Source of the DNA: Rhexocercosporidium sp. MPI-PUGE-AT-0058
Taxonomy: Eukaryota > Ascomycota > Leotiomycetes > Helotiales
NCBI GenBank assembly: GCA_020746875.1
Contig: JAGTJL010000016.1
Span: 1,736,001 to 1,800,000 of the forward strand
Direction of reading: 5' to 3'
DNA length: 64,000 nucleotides
Each line of letters begins with the position of its first letter. The stretch's first letter is position 1. Shown here one piece after another: positions 55,821 to 64,000 of the stretch. The notes below the pieces were generated by a model. The model did not search any database. It worked only from the letters and a program-made list of their open reading frames with translations, and was not told where the DNA came from. Made by a program: the position numbers and the translations under genes.

Positions 55821-57779
55821 CTACTTCCTCCCATTGATCAGGGCGGTACGTTCATCAGATTCCGTCCTCTTCTCAACACTTTTCAGGAACTCCTCCACAA
55901 TCCCCTCATAATCACTCGGCAAATAACTTCCAAACCACTCCCTACCCCACGCCTTCCATCCAAACCAACCCCTCCACCCACTCGGCGTACGCATTGCCTT
56001 CCTATCCGGTCTCAATCCCAATTCCTGCAGGACAAGATCTTCGTACTCAGGAGCTTCAAAAATAGCCAAGCGATATGGATATGAATTGAGGTACCTCTTC
56101 CTCCTGAAAGCTTCGACATGCGCTATATCTTTGTTCATGAGATCTTCATTGGTGAGTATAGCTTTGGCAGCTGGTGGTAGTAGGCCTTCGAGGTAGGCGA
56201 TGGCCCAGAGGCTGTTGATCTCGGCTGTTTGCTGCACACGACCACCAGCGTAATTACCTAGGATGGCGAGAGAGTTATCCCCTCGTGCTGCTAGGGTTGA
56301 AGGTACCATTGTGCGAAAGAGTCGGAATGGCGTCTTGGCTGACTTGGGAATGTGGATATTCTTTGGTGGGTTCTTGAGCATTGGATAGGCATCGTCGATG
56401 CGAGCTTCCGCTACAGTGTCGAGAGCTTTCCAGTATGATTTCTCTCTTGGTGAGAGGATGGAGGGGTCAACGGGTATGCCGAGCTCGTTGGCGAGATCGG
56501 GAGAGAAGAGAGGGGGAAAGGCGAGTTCCCAGCCGGTGCAGTAGATGATTGCGTCTGTGGTTATCTTGTCGCCGTTGGATAAGGAGATCGATTTCCCGAC
56601 TGCGGATACCAAATTTTCTCTGGTAACGCGGACAAGTTCCCCTTCGTCTACTAGTTTGAACGTCTCGAGATCTCTCCCGTGAAGCATCGTGCCTCCAGGG
56701 ACAAACCAAAAGATGCTATATGAAAAGATCAGCATAAAGTCAAGGCCGTGAGAGAATAAAATTTAAGCTTGAAATGCATCTACCTTTCTGGAGCTGGCTC
56801 AAGCTTTCGCCCATTCTCACTTCTATGGTATCGATTCTTCTTGGTAATAGCATCTTTCTTCACCTGTGTTGTCATGAATCCCCAGAACCAGTTCAAAAAC
56901 CACGATCCAAGCCAATAATTGCCGCTGTGGAAGAACCGATTCAACCATCGATCTGAGTGGTAGATGCTGCTTGACAAGAAGCCCATGAACCTTTTTGTTG
57001 TCATTTTGGCTAAAGAGGATCCATCAGGATTTCTGGCTGGCGCCATCTAGGTTGCACCGCCTCCTTCTTTCCTAATAAGCCACTCGACCTTCTTCCCAGC
57101 TTGAGCACAGCTACCGACGGCTTCGAGAGCTGACTTGTGGCCACCGACAACAGTGACATGCTTGATCTCAGGAGCGAGAACCTCGTGCTGGCGTTGACCT
57201 ACTTCAATGGCATGGAATGATATTCCTTCAAATTTACTCAAGTCCCAAGGTACTGACTTAGGTTTTGAGGTGATGCCAGTTGATATGATAAGTTTGGTGC
57301 ATGTGATCTCTTCGATATCTCCCTTTAGTGGTCCAGTCCGGCGAGTTATGACCTTCCAACCAGATCCGCTTCTCTCAACTCCTATTGCCTGGGTGTTGAA
57401 TTGACACAGTTTGGGAATGTTGTGTTTCTGAGCATATCGATTCTGTGTCCAAGTTAGAGAAGCCTTGCAGGGATGCACAAGACGACGGTACTAGAAACTC
57501 ATTTATCTGATAACCAGTCACGTCCGACCAGGGTTCGACACCCAGTTCCTTCTCCAAGTCGAAATCTGTAAAATTCGTCATGGGACATGGCATTTCATAG
57601 ATAAGACCTGGGTAGATTCGCTCGGCTGCCCAAACTCCTCCAATCGAACTTCCTCCATCTATAATGAGGAGATCAACAGAAGGATTGAACTGGAGGTATG
57701 TCTTGGCAGCTACAATGCCATTGTGACCTGCACCTATGATGACTACATCATGACGTGTAGAAGAATTTGAGGAAGCCAT
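55821..57779 (-). pseudogene. FAD-dependent monooxygenase (FMO/Baeyer-Villiger-like), interrupted by one TAG
   Basis: Three exons (57779-57492, 57442-56784 and 56715-55821) join in phase into 614 codons. The N-terminal Rossmann motif VVIIGAGHNGIVAAKTYL binds FAD. IGGVWAAERIYPGLIYEMP follows, then VTVVGGHKSALEAVGSCAQAG for NADPH, and IIYCTGWELAFPPLFSP of the flavoprotein family. Exon 2 contains an in-frame TAG at 57047-57049, between EGGGAT and MAPARNPDGSS. This enzyme group usually has Trp there, so TGG to TAG is the likely change. Everything before and after is open and well conserved, which suggests a recent loss, a strain polymorphism or readthrough. Such enzymes oxidise small molecules, often in secondary metabolism; no biosynthetic partner is adjacent. 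Confidence 0.85.
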
Positions 57780-58716
57780 TGAGAAGAAGCTAGATGAACA
57801 TAAATGCGAAACTGGGGACGAGAGAAAGCATCCTGAAGGACAACAAGAGATGGCTTTATCAAGCCGTGAGTGCACCTCTTGATACTACGCCGCAAAATCT
57901 CCAGGGACACTTGTCAGATCTTCTTCGGGCGGTTATGGCCAAATCAGACGGGTGCTACCAATGAACTATCGCTGTGAGGGAAAACTGGTCCTTGATAGGT
58001 TTATGTTCCGAGGACGTGTTTGAGGAGTAAGCTTAGCCTGTCAGCTTCTTCAATCTACGGGGAGTGTCTGTGCTACGCCGCGACCATTAAAGCCGATAGA
58101 AAATCAAGAGTTTACTGAGTCCGGATGCGCATGTTCTTTCCTTTTCTTTTTAGGCTTAACACTTTCTCTTTCTACTATCACGTTCTATTCCTAATTTCAC
58201 GTGATACTAAGAAAAGCAGGCCTCCTATCCTATCGCAGAATTCTGGGTGATACTTATACTGGATTCGGTGACGGCGGACAAGCTCTTTCTGCCAATAAAT
58301 TTATGGCAAGGGTGAGATATCCCGGGCTTGAGAAGAATGATAAACCAAGGACATTATTTGCAGCTCTCTGGCTCGAGGGACGGGTAAACATACAGTATTC
58401 ACAAGGATGTGCAGTCTTCGGTTGCAAAGGGGGTGAAACGAAAGAGAAGCAGAAGCGACAAATTGTTAGCTTGTAATGTAGTTGTGGAGTTTGCGACATT
58501 ACAGTATTGGTTTACAGCATTGGTGTGGATGAGGCTGAAAGGCTCGGATCACCAAAAGTTCACGCATCCAGCCTGCCCAGCCCAGCAGTCGAGGAGGTCA
58601 CTCAAGCATCGCGAACTCAAAAACCCCACCAACTCTATTCCCGCCTTTGACCTCAACCTCAACCACAACCACAACCACAACCACCTACTTCCTGCCCTCA
58701 ACTCAACACCGCAATT
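57780..58716. other. Divergent intergenic region
   Basis: This separates the monooxygenase (-) and Y14 (+). The right end is the Y14 5' UTR, with a short CAACCA repeat. Open frames here have no support. Confidence 0.5.
58656..58684. repeat. Short ACAACC tandem repeat in the Y14 leader
   Basis: About four units of a six-base repeat lie 30-60 bases upstream of the Y14 start codon, probably inside the 5' UTR. Confidence 0.75.
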
Positions 58717-59252
58717 ATGGCAGATACTGAGATGGATGTCGATGTGCCGCTCTCCCCAGACCTCAAACAAGATACCAAGAATGCCTCAATGGCCACGCAT
58801 ACAAACGCGACTGCCGTCCGCTCTATCGAAGGCTGGATCGTCATCGTCACCAATGTCCACGAAGAGGCCAGCGAGGAGGATCTGAATGACCTGTTCGCCG
58901 AGTTTGGAGAGATCAAGAACCTGCACTTGAACCTGGATCGCAGAACGGGTTATGTCAAGGTGCGTGCGCAGCGCATAACATTCTCTACTCTGCATGGCTG
59001 GGCTGGCAAGGGGAACTGGCTAATGAAGCATCGGAATAGGGCTATGCGCTGATCGAATACCCAACCCTGGACGAGGCACGCAAGGCGATCGATGGTGCGC
59101 ATAACACAAAGCTGTTGGATCAGACGATTGAGGTTGATTTCGCTTTCGTGCGACCACCACCCGGTAAGGGCAGAGGAGGACGACCGCCTGCGAAGGGAAG
59201 AGCGAGAAGCAGGAGTCGTAGCCCGGGTGCTAGGGATGAGGTTGTCGAGTAG
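58717..59252 (+). CDS. RNA-binding protein Y14 (RBM8A), exon-junction complex subunit
   Basis: Two exons, 58717-58959 and 59040-59252, encode 151 residues. An acidic N-terminus ([20 protein letters not shown]) is followed by [20 protein letters not shown] with RNP2 near residues 41-46. The single RRM contains [20 protein letters not shown], and the RNP1 motif crosses the intron (YVK then GYALIEY). [20 protein letters not shown] and an Arg/Ser-rich tail complete it. Y14 pairs with Mago nashi in the exon-junction complex and takes part in mRNA export and surveillance. The 80-nt intron has a GTGCGT donor and an AATAG acceptor. Confidence 0.93.
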
Positions 59253-59770
59253 AGGGTTGGCGAAGATACCTGCGTTTTCAAAAGCTACAGCGTCTGCTTG
59301 GCCGATGTGTCCAATTTAGAGGCATGTCGGCGTGTGAGAGATGGCCTTAATGGTATGTTTGCCAGACTGGATATTGTGGGTAACTGCTAACACTTTTACA
59401 GAGCCTCAAAATCAAAATCGATTCCCAGTTCCTACGGAAGTACTTAAATACCAGTGACGATGTGCGATGGGGGTATGAGAGGGAAATTGAACACATATTT
59501 GACCCAAGTGCTCACCATCTGGTGCGTCTCTCTTGAGTCAAGGATCGATGGACGGAAACCTGCACCCGTGCAGGAACATGTTGGAGAAACTGTATAACAG
59601 ATCACGATGTTGATATGCTCCCAAGTTTTGTGCAGACTACAGTACAAGTTTTGTTTATAGGTGGATGTTTGAGATTCCCATTACTCCTTCAAACCCGCCT
59701 GGAGACTCCATTCCTAGATACATACTCTAAAAACACGCCTCAAAGAGTGATATCCACTGTTCGATTCCCA
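59253..59770. other. Convergent intergenic region
   Basis: This holds the presumed 3' UTRs of Y14 and the F-box-like gene. A GTATGT...TTTTACAG pair near 59352-59402 could be a 3' UTR intron of Y14. Confidence 0.4.
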
Positions 59771-61009
59771 TCAAACAACTCTGCGTCTTATGGTTATTGG
59801 TGGATCGCGTTCGTCGACTATAGCCAACCATTCTCTGAACATCTCAACGGCTTCCCCGGAGGTAAAGAAATCCAACAGTATGTCTTTCGTTGTGTCGAAA
59901 TCCAGACGAGTAAATACCCAACGACGGCCCTCAAGCCAGCATCTCGCCATCCTATTAATTGACTCAATTTTCATACAATCAAACTCCATCGAGGCGATCC
60001 ATGAGTAGAAGTATCTTTGGTAGGGCTCATACACATCCAATTGATGAATGCCAAAGCTCATGCGTTTGAAGTGCGAAGTTCCATCTGCCGAGACCACTTT
60101 TCCATCAAGCCAAACCTGACATCTGAAGGCCGTGCCGACCTGTTCGAATACCACCAAAGCCAGCTTCCAATCTTCCTTCGTGAAGCACTTCGGTCTACCT
60201 TGGTCATAGTCGAATTTGTGTTTTCTTTGGATGACGGTCTTGCTGATACTGAAGACAACATTTCGCTTGAGGTGTGACAACTGACCCGATCCATGCTTCA
60301 ACGTATCCAGCGTCTCCTGGTAATCCATCGCGGCACTGCTTGACAGAGGACGTTTCCGAAAGTCATCTCCCATGATTTCTCCCAATGCTCGGTGTGAGAG
60401 CCTACCATCAACAAACAGCACCAACTCCTTCAACACAGGCAGCGTCTTCAACTCCTCAAGATCCCCCTTGAGCATGCTATTCGTCTGCCCTCCAATCCTC
60501 AACCAGACAACCTGGATATTCTCCACGAGCTGAAGGTACGATCTGGTTGCCAATGGATTCCTAACCCATCTTCCGGGACACAGCATCGTGATCTCGAAGG
60601 CGTTCTGCTCCCAGAAGATGTTGCGGCATTCTTGGTAGGTGATCTTGCAGGTGCGGAGGAAGGAGAGAGAGAATAGTCTACTGCCGTCAAAGTAGCAGAT
60701 GTGAGTACTGCTGCAGTGGCCGGTGAAGGAATAGACGCAGACTTGTCGCTTCAGCGTGATGTGGTTAGTGTTGTCCCAGGCGATGCTGACGATGCCGGTG
60801 GGGGATTTGACGAGGTAGCTGAAGATCATGAGACGCGTCTCGATGGGTATGCCGGTGAGTGAGGCAGTATTTGCAGCGGATATGGTAGATGAGGAAGATG
60901 CCGTGGTGACGGTCGCTGTGGAAGATGACGGGGATTCCATGCCGGCGATGGTGGAGGGGCGTGAGGCAGCCATGCTAACCATTGTTGTGGGAGGTGGTGA
61001 GGAAGCCAT
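59771..61009 (-). CDS. F-box-like/2EXR-type hypothetical protein
   Basis: This single exon encodes 412 residues from MASSPPPTTMVSMAASRPST; the frame extends upstream but without ATG. A Ser/Thr/Ala-rich disordered N-terminus leads to TGIPIETRLMIFSYLV near residue 55, the LP-x-E-x-R-x-x-I-x-x-Y-L pattern of fungal F-box-like proteins. FLRTCKITYQECRNIFWEQN and FEITMLCPGRW follow, both usual for this large ascomycete group. The remainder is mixed alpha/beta with no known domain. Function unknown; possible SCF link unproven. Confidence 0.78.
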   Translation of the reverse strand: MASSPPPTTMVSMAASRPSTIAGMESPSSSTATVTTASSSSTISAANTASLTGIPIETRLMIFSYLVKSPTGIVSIAWDNTNHITLKRQVCVYSFTGHCSSTHICYFDGSRLFSLSFLRTCKITYQECRNIFWEQNAFEITMLCPGRWVRNPLATRSYLQLVENIQVVWLRIGGQTNSMLKGDLEELKTLPVLKELVLFVDGRLSHRALGEIMGDDFRKRPLSSSAAMDYQETLDTLKHGSGQLSHLKRNVVFSISKTVIQRKHKFDYDQGRPKCFTKEDWKLALVVFEQVGTAFRCQVWLDGKVVSADGTSHFKRMSFGIHQLDVYEPYQRYFYSWIASMEFDCMKIESINRMARCWLEGRRWVFTRLDFDTTKDILLDFFTSGEAVEMFREWLAIVDERDPPITIRRRVV

Positions 61010-62311
61010 ATTGACGTATTGTAAGCAGGTTGCGAGGTTGCAAAGTGAGACTCGAAAGTCAAATCCTATTCCCAAACGGTGTCAGATAGACCCCACCTGC
61101 CACTCGAGTTGAACTCCTACCTGAGATCGGAACCTTGTTCCTATGAATTACCAAATCTCCCCTTATCTTGTTCAGCTCCCCGCGATGAAGGCAAATCTCT
61201 GCAGAACAAGACCCGTCTAGCTCGGCAATCGGACAAGTTATGTTGCATGCAATGCTGGGAAGTTTGGTTTTATTTTCAAGGAGGTTAATTGATCTTAGAA
61301 AAATGCCGCGTTTGGGGAGGGTTCGGTTGCGCTAACCTCGAGTAGCGTGGTGGCAGGGGTATTTGTTGACTTTCAGGCTGGGACGTGTTCTGCTTGGTGC
61401 TGTGCAGGTGAGTGCATGTTTGGTGTGGTTATCTTTAGTCTACGATGCATTGTATCTTGTTGAAGTATGAAGCAATGGTAGGGTCTGATGAGAAACAATA
61501 CATAACGGTCGGTATCAGTGCCGTAGAAAGGAAGGCTCTCATAGGCACAAAGTGATCTATTGGTAGAGCTAGACACCCACCAAGCTGCGTGTGAGCACTG
61601 CAATGTTGAGTTGCAATGTATGGGACAAATACTGCGGCGTTGTCATGAAGGTTTAGATTCACTAGATTTCTCAGAAAATTGCATAAGTCTTCAGAGCAGA
61701 GCAAATTTAGCCTACCTCTTCGTCCTCTCTCTTAGATACGCCGATGTCTACTTTTAGAGTAATCTTGTGCTTGCTCATAGTACATTTTTTCAACTCTCTC
61801 TGTTCTTTTCTTTCTTGGAAGGGGGTGGAGGGGTTTTTTAATGAGTTATGGATACGATTCTACGCCTTAAAGCTTCAGGGTATTCAAGTTATTAAACGAA
61901 GTCTTAAGATAGAAACTTAAAAAAAAAGCATCGGCTTTCTTTATATGTGCCAGAAGTAAGTAATGACTACGTTGAGAGCAGATCTTTGATGCATAGTCGG
62001 CCTTTGTGCGAGCATTATGCCCTTGTACGAACACTATGTATATGTGAGCATGAAAATTTTCTTTAAATAGGAGCTCTTTAGACTATTATTTCCTGAAAAT
62101 TCATTACAACCCCCCTCGCCACCCCCCCCCCCCCCCCCCCCCTCATATTCTTCTATATACTACCACTTCTCTACCTAAGGTTTCTCATTATCATTTTTTC
62201 GTAAGCGGGATAGAGGGGGCGATATCATTGGTCGCCTTTCTTTTCTCGTCTTGAGAAATTTTAATTCTAATATGTAGTCAGATAACGGCAAATTTGGCCA
62301 ATCAATTCATT
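61010..62311. other. Intergenic region with poly-C tract
   Basis: No gene was recognised. It contains a 21-base C run at 62122-62142, about 170 bases upstream of the tRNA gene, and AT-rich flanks around 61.9-62.1 kb. Confidence 0.5.
62122..62142. repeat. Poly-C tract, 21 nt
   Basis: There are 21 consecutive C residues, preceded by further C-rich sequence from about 62110. Such tracts can form i-motif/G-quadruplex structures and are prone to length change and sequencing error. Confidence 0.9.
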
Positions 62312-62318
62312 GGTGACG

Positions 62319-62329
62319 TGGCCGAGCGG
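62319..62329 (+). promoter_or_regulatory. tRNA internal promoter A box
   Basis: TGGCCGAGCGG matches the A-box consensus TRGYNNARNNG exactly. It ends one base before the last base preceding the D-loop insert, so the insert does not break it. Confidence 0.85.
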
Positions 62330-62330
62330 T

Positions 62331-62384
62331 GTAAGTTGACCTGAACCTCAGCAGATAAGGAAATAAAAACTGACAATAAACCAG
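62331..62384 (+). other. Spliceosomal-like intron inside the tRNA D-loop
   Basis: This 54-nt segment begins GTAAGT, has CTGAC at 62370-62374 and ends CCAG. These are the same signals and length as mRNA introns in this window. Excision joins GCGGT to TATGGC and restores the D-arm. The position is far from the canonical tRNA intron site, so tRNA endonuclease would not be expected to remove it. Confidence 0.7.
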
Positions 62385-62402
62385 TATGGCGCTAGTTTCA
62401 GG

Positions 62403-62438
62403 CTTCTCCTTCCTTTCCAAGGATTGTAACAGTCAAAC
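62403..62438 (+). other. Canonical tRNA anticodon-loop intron
   Basis: These 36 nt lie between tRNA positions 37 and 38, the normal site for nuclear tRNA introns removed by the tRNA splicing endonuclease. Confidence 0.75.
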
Positions 62439-62458
62439 TACTAGTTCGAAAGAGCATG

Positions 62459-62469
62459 GGTTCGAATCC
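62459..62469 (+). promoter_or_regulatory. tRNA internal promoter B box
   Basis: GGTTCGAATCC matches the B-box consensus GGTTCGANTCC. Because of the two introns the A-to-B distance is enlarged to about 130 bases. Confidence 0.9.
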
Positions 62470-62484
62470 CATCGTCATCAGACA

Positions 62485-62489
62485 TTTTT
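62485..62489 (+). terminator. RNA polymerase III T-run terminator
   Basis: Five T residues occur four bases after the discriminator base, as expected for a Pol III-transcribed tRNA gene. Confidence 0.8.
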
Positions 62490-63273
62490 GGGGTCTTGCG
62501 CCTCCCAAGTCTATTCTTTTTTGCTCAAGCTAACCGAGCCTCGCCCCGTTGTCGAACACTGGCGTAGCAGTCATCATAATTATCATTGGATGTTTTTCTG
62601 GGCTAAGATTTATTGTGTGTGGTTAATGGTGGGGTGAAGTGGGGTATTTTCTGCACTACCTCAGTTTCTAAGCGAGCCTGTAGGACGCCCTGTACCCAAG
62701 CGAGAATGTCAACAAAGGACCAGCCATCTAAACGCCCATTACTCAGTTGGCTCTGTCTTTCAATGCCAGCTATTGCAATGATCGTTTGAGTAACCGTTTC
62801 TTTCTGGGATTTAACGTCGTTAAGTATTAGTAATATTGCTCTTGACTATTGCCTTTGATTCTCGGCGCCAGACCATCAATTGTTTAATCCGTGGTCGTTG
62901 GGTCTAGTCTCTTCTTTTGATTCTTTACTTATCCGCCAATGGACTGCCGAAGCTACCTGCAAGAATTGAATCCTCAGCAGCATTCGAGTTCTGAGTCCGA
63001 TTGCCAGCATTGAATCAGCCCCTCTTCTACCTTTCCATATCTGATGACAATTTTACAAGGTGATAAGCTGCAACACATTCACCACTAGCGTACCCGGGTA
63101 AATCGCACTCTCCTATATTGAGCTAGCTACGAATCTGGTGCTTCCAGAACCTAATCATTCTTCTCTTCCAACATTTTTCTCCTCCACAACAACACCGCTG
63201 ATCTCAACTCCAGATCGACAAGCTCCCACAACCTCACACCTCAACACCGCTAGCTACCAGGCCACTGAACATA
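62490..63273. other. Intergenic region, upstream of the last BTB gene
   Basis: I see no gene here. The right end is the probable promoter and leader of the BTB gene. Confidence 0.5.
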
Positions 63274-64000
63274 ATGAACATTAACATGGCTTCTCCAGCA
63301 GCTAAGAAGCAGAAAACTTCTCCTGGTAAGCTACTCCTCACCATCTCACTATCTGTACCTCCACGATATAACCTAATATTATCAGACCCACCGATTATCT
63401 TCACCACCGCCAGACAGAAGCCCGATGTCCGTATGTTCGTCTTCAATCAGGAGTTCCATGTCTACTCAGGTGTCCTCAAGATGAATGCTGCCTTCTTCGA
63501 AACCATGCTCGAGCCATCCGGAGGCATGAAGCCGCGTTCCACCTCACCTTTGTTCAAGAGCGACTGGTTCACCGCCCTTGATGCAGACCTTGGCTGGGTT
63601 CTTTCTTTCGATCACAAATGCAAGCACGAAAACCTATCTACTTTTAAGGGTTCGGTCATGAGCGAGCAGCGAGCATTCATAAACCTCCTTTCCGCCATCT
63701 TCAGCAGAGAATATGAACTCGCTGATGCGAACGAGCTCAAATCCATGACGAACCTAGCTGACTACTACCGCGCTCTGCCCATCGTGTCTTACTCGCTCTC
63801 CGGTACGATCTATAGCAGCCCTGGATTCATTACTTCTATTGGTTACGATCCATGCACAATACTTATCTCTGCCTCCAAGCTTAGACACAAGTTGCTGTTC
63901 CGGGAAGGCTTTATCAGTGCTCTTGGTCCGTGGTCAAAGCCCCGATACAGAAAGCTGAAGCATTCCCACCCCGAATTGTTTAAGCTGGCTGACGCCGCTT
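63274..64000 (+). CDS. BTB/POZ domain protein, family member 6 (cut by window end)
   Basis: Exon 1 is 63274-63325. A 60-nt intron (GTAAGC donor, CTAAT branch, ATCAG acceptor) leads to exon 2 from 63386, still open at the window end (over 220 residues visible). The N-terminus MNINMASPAAKKQKTS may carry a nuclear signal. The BTB fold shows PPIIFTTARQKPDVRMFVFN, EFHVYSGVLKMNAAFFETML and, after an insert, AFINLLSAIFSREYELADAN plus SMTNLADYYRALPIVSYSL. The helical part includes SKLRHKLLFREGFISALGPW, closest to pseudogene 1 at 12.2 kb. The C-terminal family motif should lie beyond 64000. No stops or frameshifts are seen in the visible part. Confidence 0.85.
   Translation, partial: MNINMASPAAKKQKTSPGKLLLTISLSVPPRYNLILSDPPIIFTTARQKPDVRMFVFNQEFHVYSGVLKMNAAFFETMLEPSGGMKPRSTSPLFKSDWFTALDADLGWVLSFDHKCKHENLSTFKGSVMSEQRAFINLLSAIFSREYELADANELKSMTNLADYYRALPIVSYSLSGTIYSSPGFITSIGYDPCTILISASKLRHKLLFREGFISALGPWSKPRYRKLKHSHPELFKLADAA

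Larger units (their letters stand above)
62312..62480 (+). tRNA. tRNA-Leu(CAG) with two introns, one spliceosomal-like in the D-loop
   Basis: The acceptor stem is GGTGACG (62312-62318) with CGTCATC (62473-62479), seven pairs including one G-U; the discriminator is A62480. The T arm is ATGGG/CCCAT around TTCGAAT. The anticodon stem is CTAGT (62392-62396) with ACTAG (62440-62444). The loop reads TT-CAG-G, so the anticodon is CAG (62399-62401). An 11-base variable arm (62445-62455) agrees with leucine. A 36-nt intron sits at the canonical site after base 37 (62403-62438). A second, 54-nt insert (62331-62384) lies in the D-loop. Removing it gives a D-stem of GCCG with TGGC and loop AGCGGTTA. A and B boxes and a T5 terminator are intact. 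The mature length is 79 without CCA, slightly short for leucine. Confidence 0.85.

Noticed and set aside
12237..57779. UAG reassigned to an amino acid, because several genes have in-frame TAG
   Set aside because: Other genes in the window use TAG as a normal terminator (for example the permease at 53513-53515 and Y14 at 59250-59252), and broken copies also carry TGA and TAA, so ordinary nonsense mutations are more likely.
1..64000. CRISPR arrays, bacterial-type operons, rRNA genes or complete transposons
   Set aside because: No regularly spaced repeats, rRNA signatures, transposase or reverse-transcriptase frames were seen; the DNA is nuclear eukaryotic.

Overview
This window is nuclear DNA of a filamentous ascomycete fungus. 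The genes are split by short introns (43-162 nt) with GTAAGT/GTATGT-type donors, CTAAC/CTGAC-type branch sites and AG acceptors. The protein types are also fungal: Zn2Cys6 regulator, NACHT-type NLR, FCY2-like permease, GT32 mannosyltransferase, PaxB-like terpene cyclase, 2EXR/F-box-like proteins. I lean to Leotiomycetes, but that placement is an impression from protein style and was not tested. Exon joins below were worked out by hand from splice signals, reading phase and family alignment. There is no operon structure.

Layout. 1-11.5 kb: a large unrecognised nuclear-looking protein (+), a lone class III nucleotide-cyclase domain (-), a two-pass Cys-rich membrane protein (+) and a Zn2Cys6 transcription factor (-). 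12.2-21.1 kb: a cluster of five paralogues of one BTB/POZ family. Three are clear pseudogenes, one is complete except for a single in-frame TAG, and one (+ strand, 20.0-21.1 kb) looks intact. A sixth member begins at 63.3 kb and runs off the window. 21.4-35.1 kb: a ZZ-finger protein, an ankyrin protein and a full hydrolase-NACHT NLR. The first two begin with a fungal STAND-type N-terminal region, so the stretch looks like a self/non-self recognition neighbourhood. Two housekeeping genes, ribosomal protein S21 and the SLX4 nuclease scaffold, sit between them and share a divergent promoter. 35.4-43.3 kb: a NUDT19-like Nudix hydrolase, a frameshifted PaxB-like terpene cyclase, a small conserved protein, a Tim17-family-like membrane protein, proline dehydrogenase and a 2EXR-like protein. 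45.7-57.8 kb: an RRM-like protein, a GT32 glycosyltransferase, a GNAT acetyltransferase, an NCS1 purine-cytosine permease, a small hypothetical protein and a flavin monooxygenase interrupted by one TAG. 58.7-64 kb: the exon-junction protein Y14, an F-box-like protein, an unusual tRNA-Leu gene and the sixth BTB gene.

The most striking element is tRNA-Leu(CAG) at 62312-62480. Besides an ordinary anticodon-loop intron it carries a 54-nt insert in the D-loop with all the signals of a spliceosomal intron (GTAAGT, CTGAC, CCAG). Removing it restores a proper D-arm, and the A box, B box and T-run terminator are intact. The second theme is recent gene decay: single TAG nonsense codons in otherwise complete genes, a decaying BTB cluster and a frameshifted terpene cyclase.
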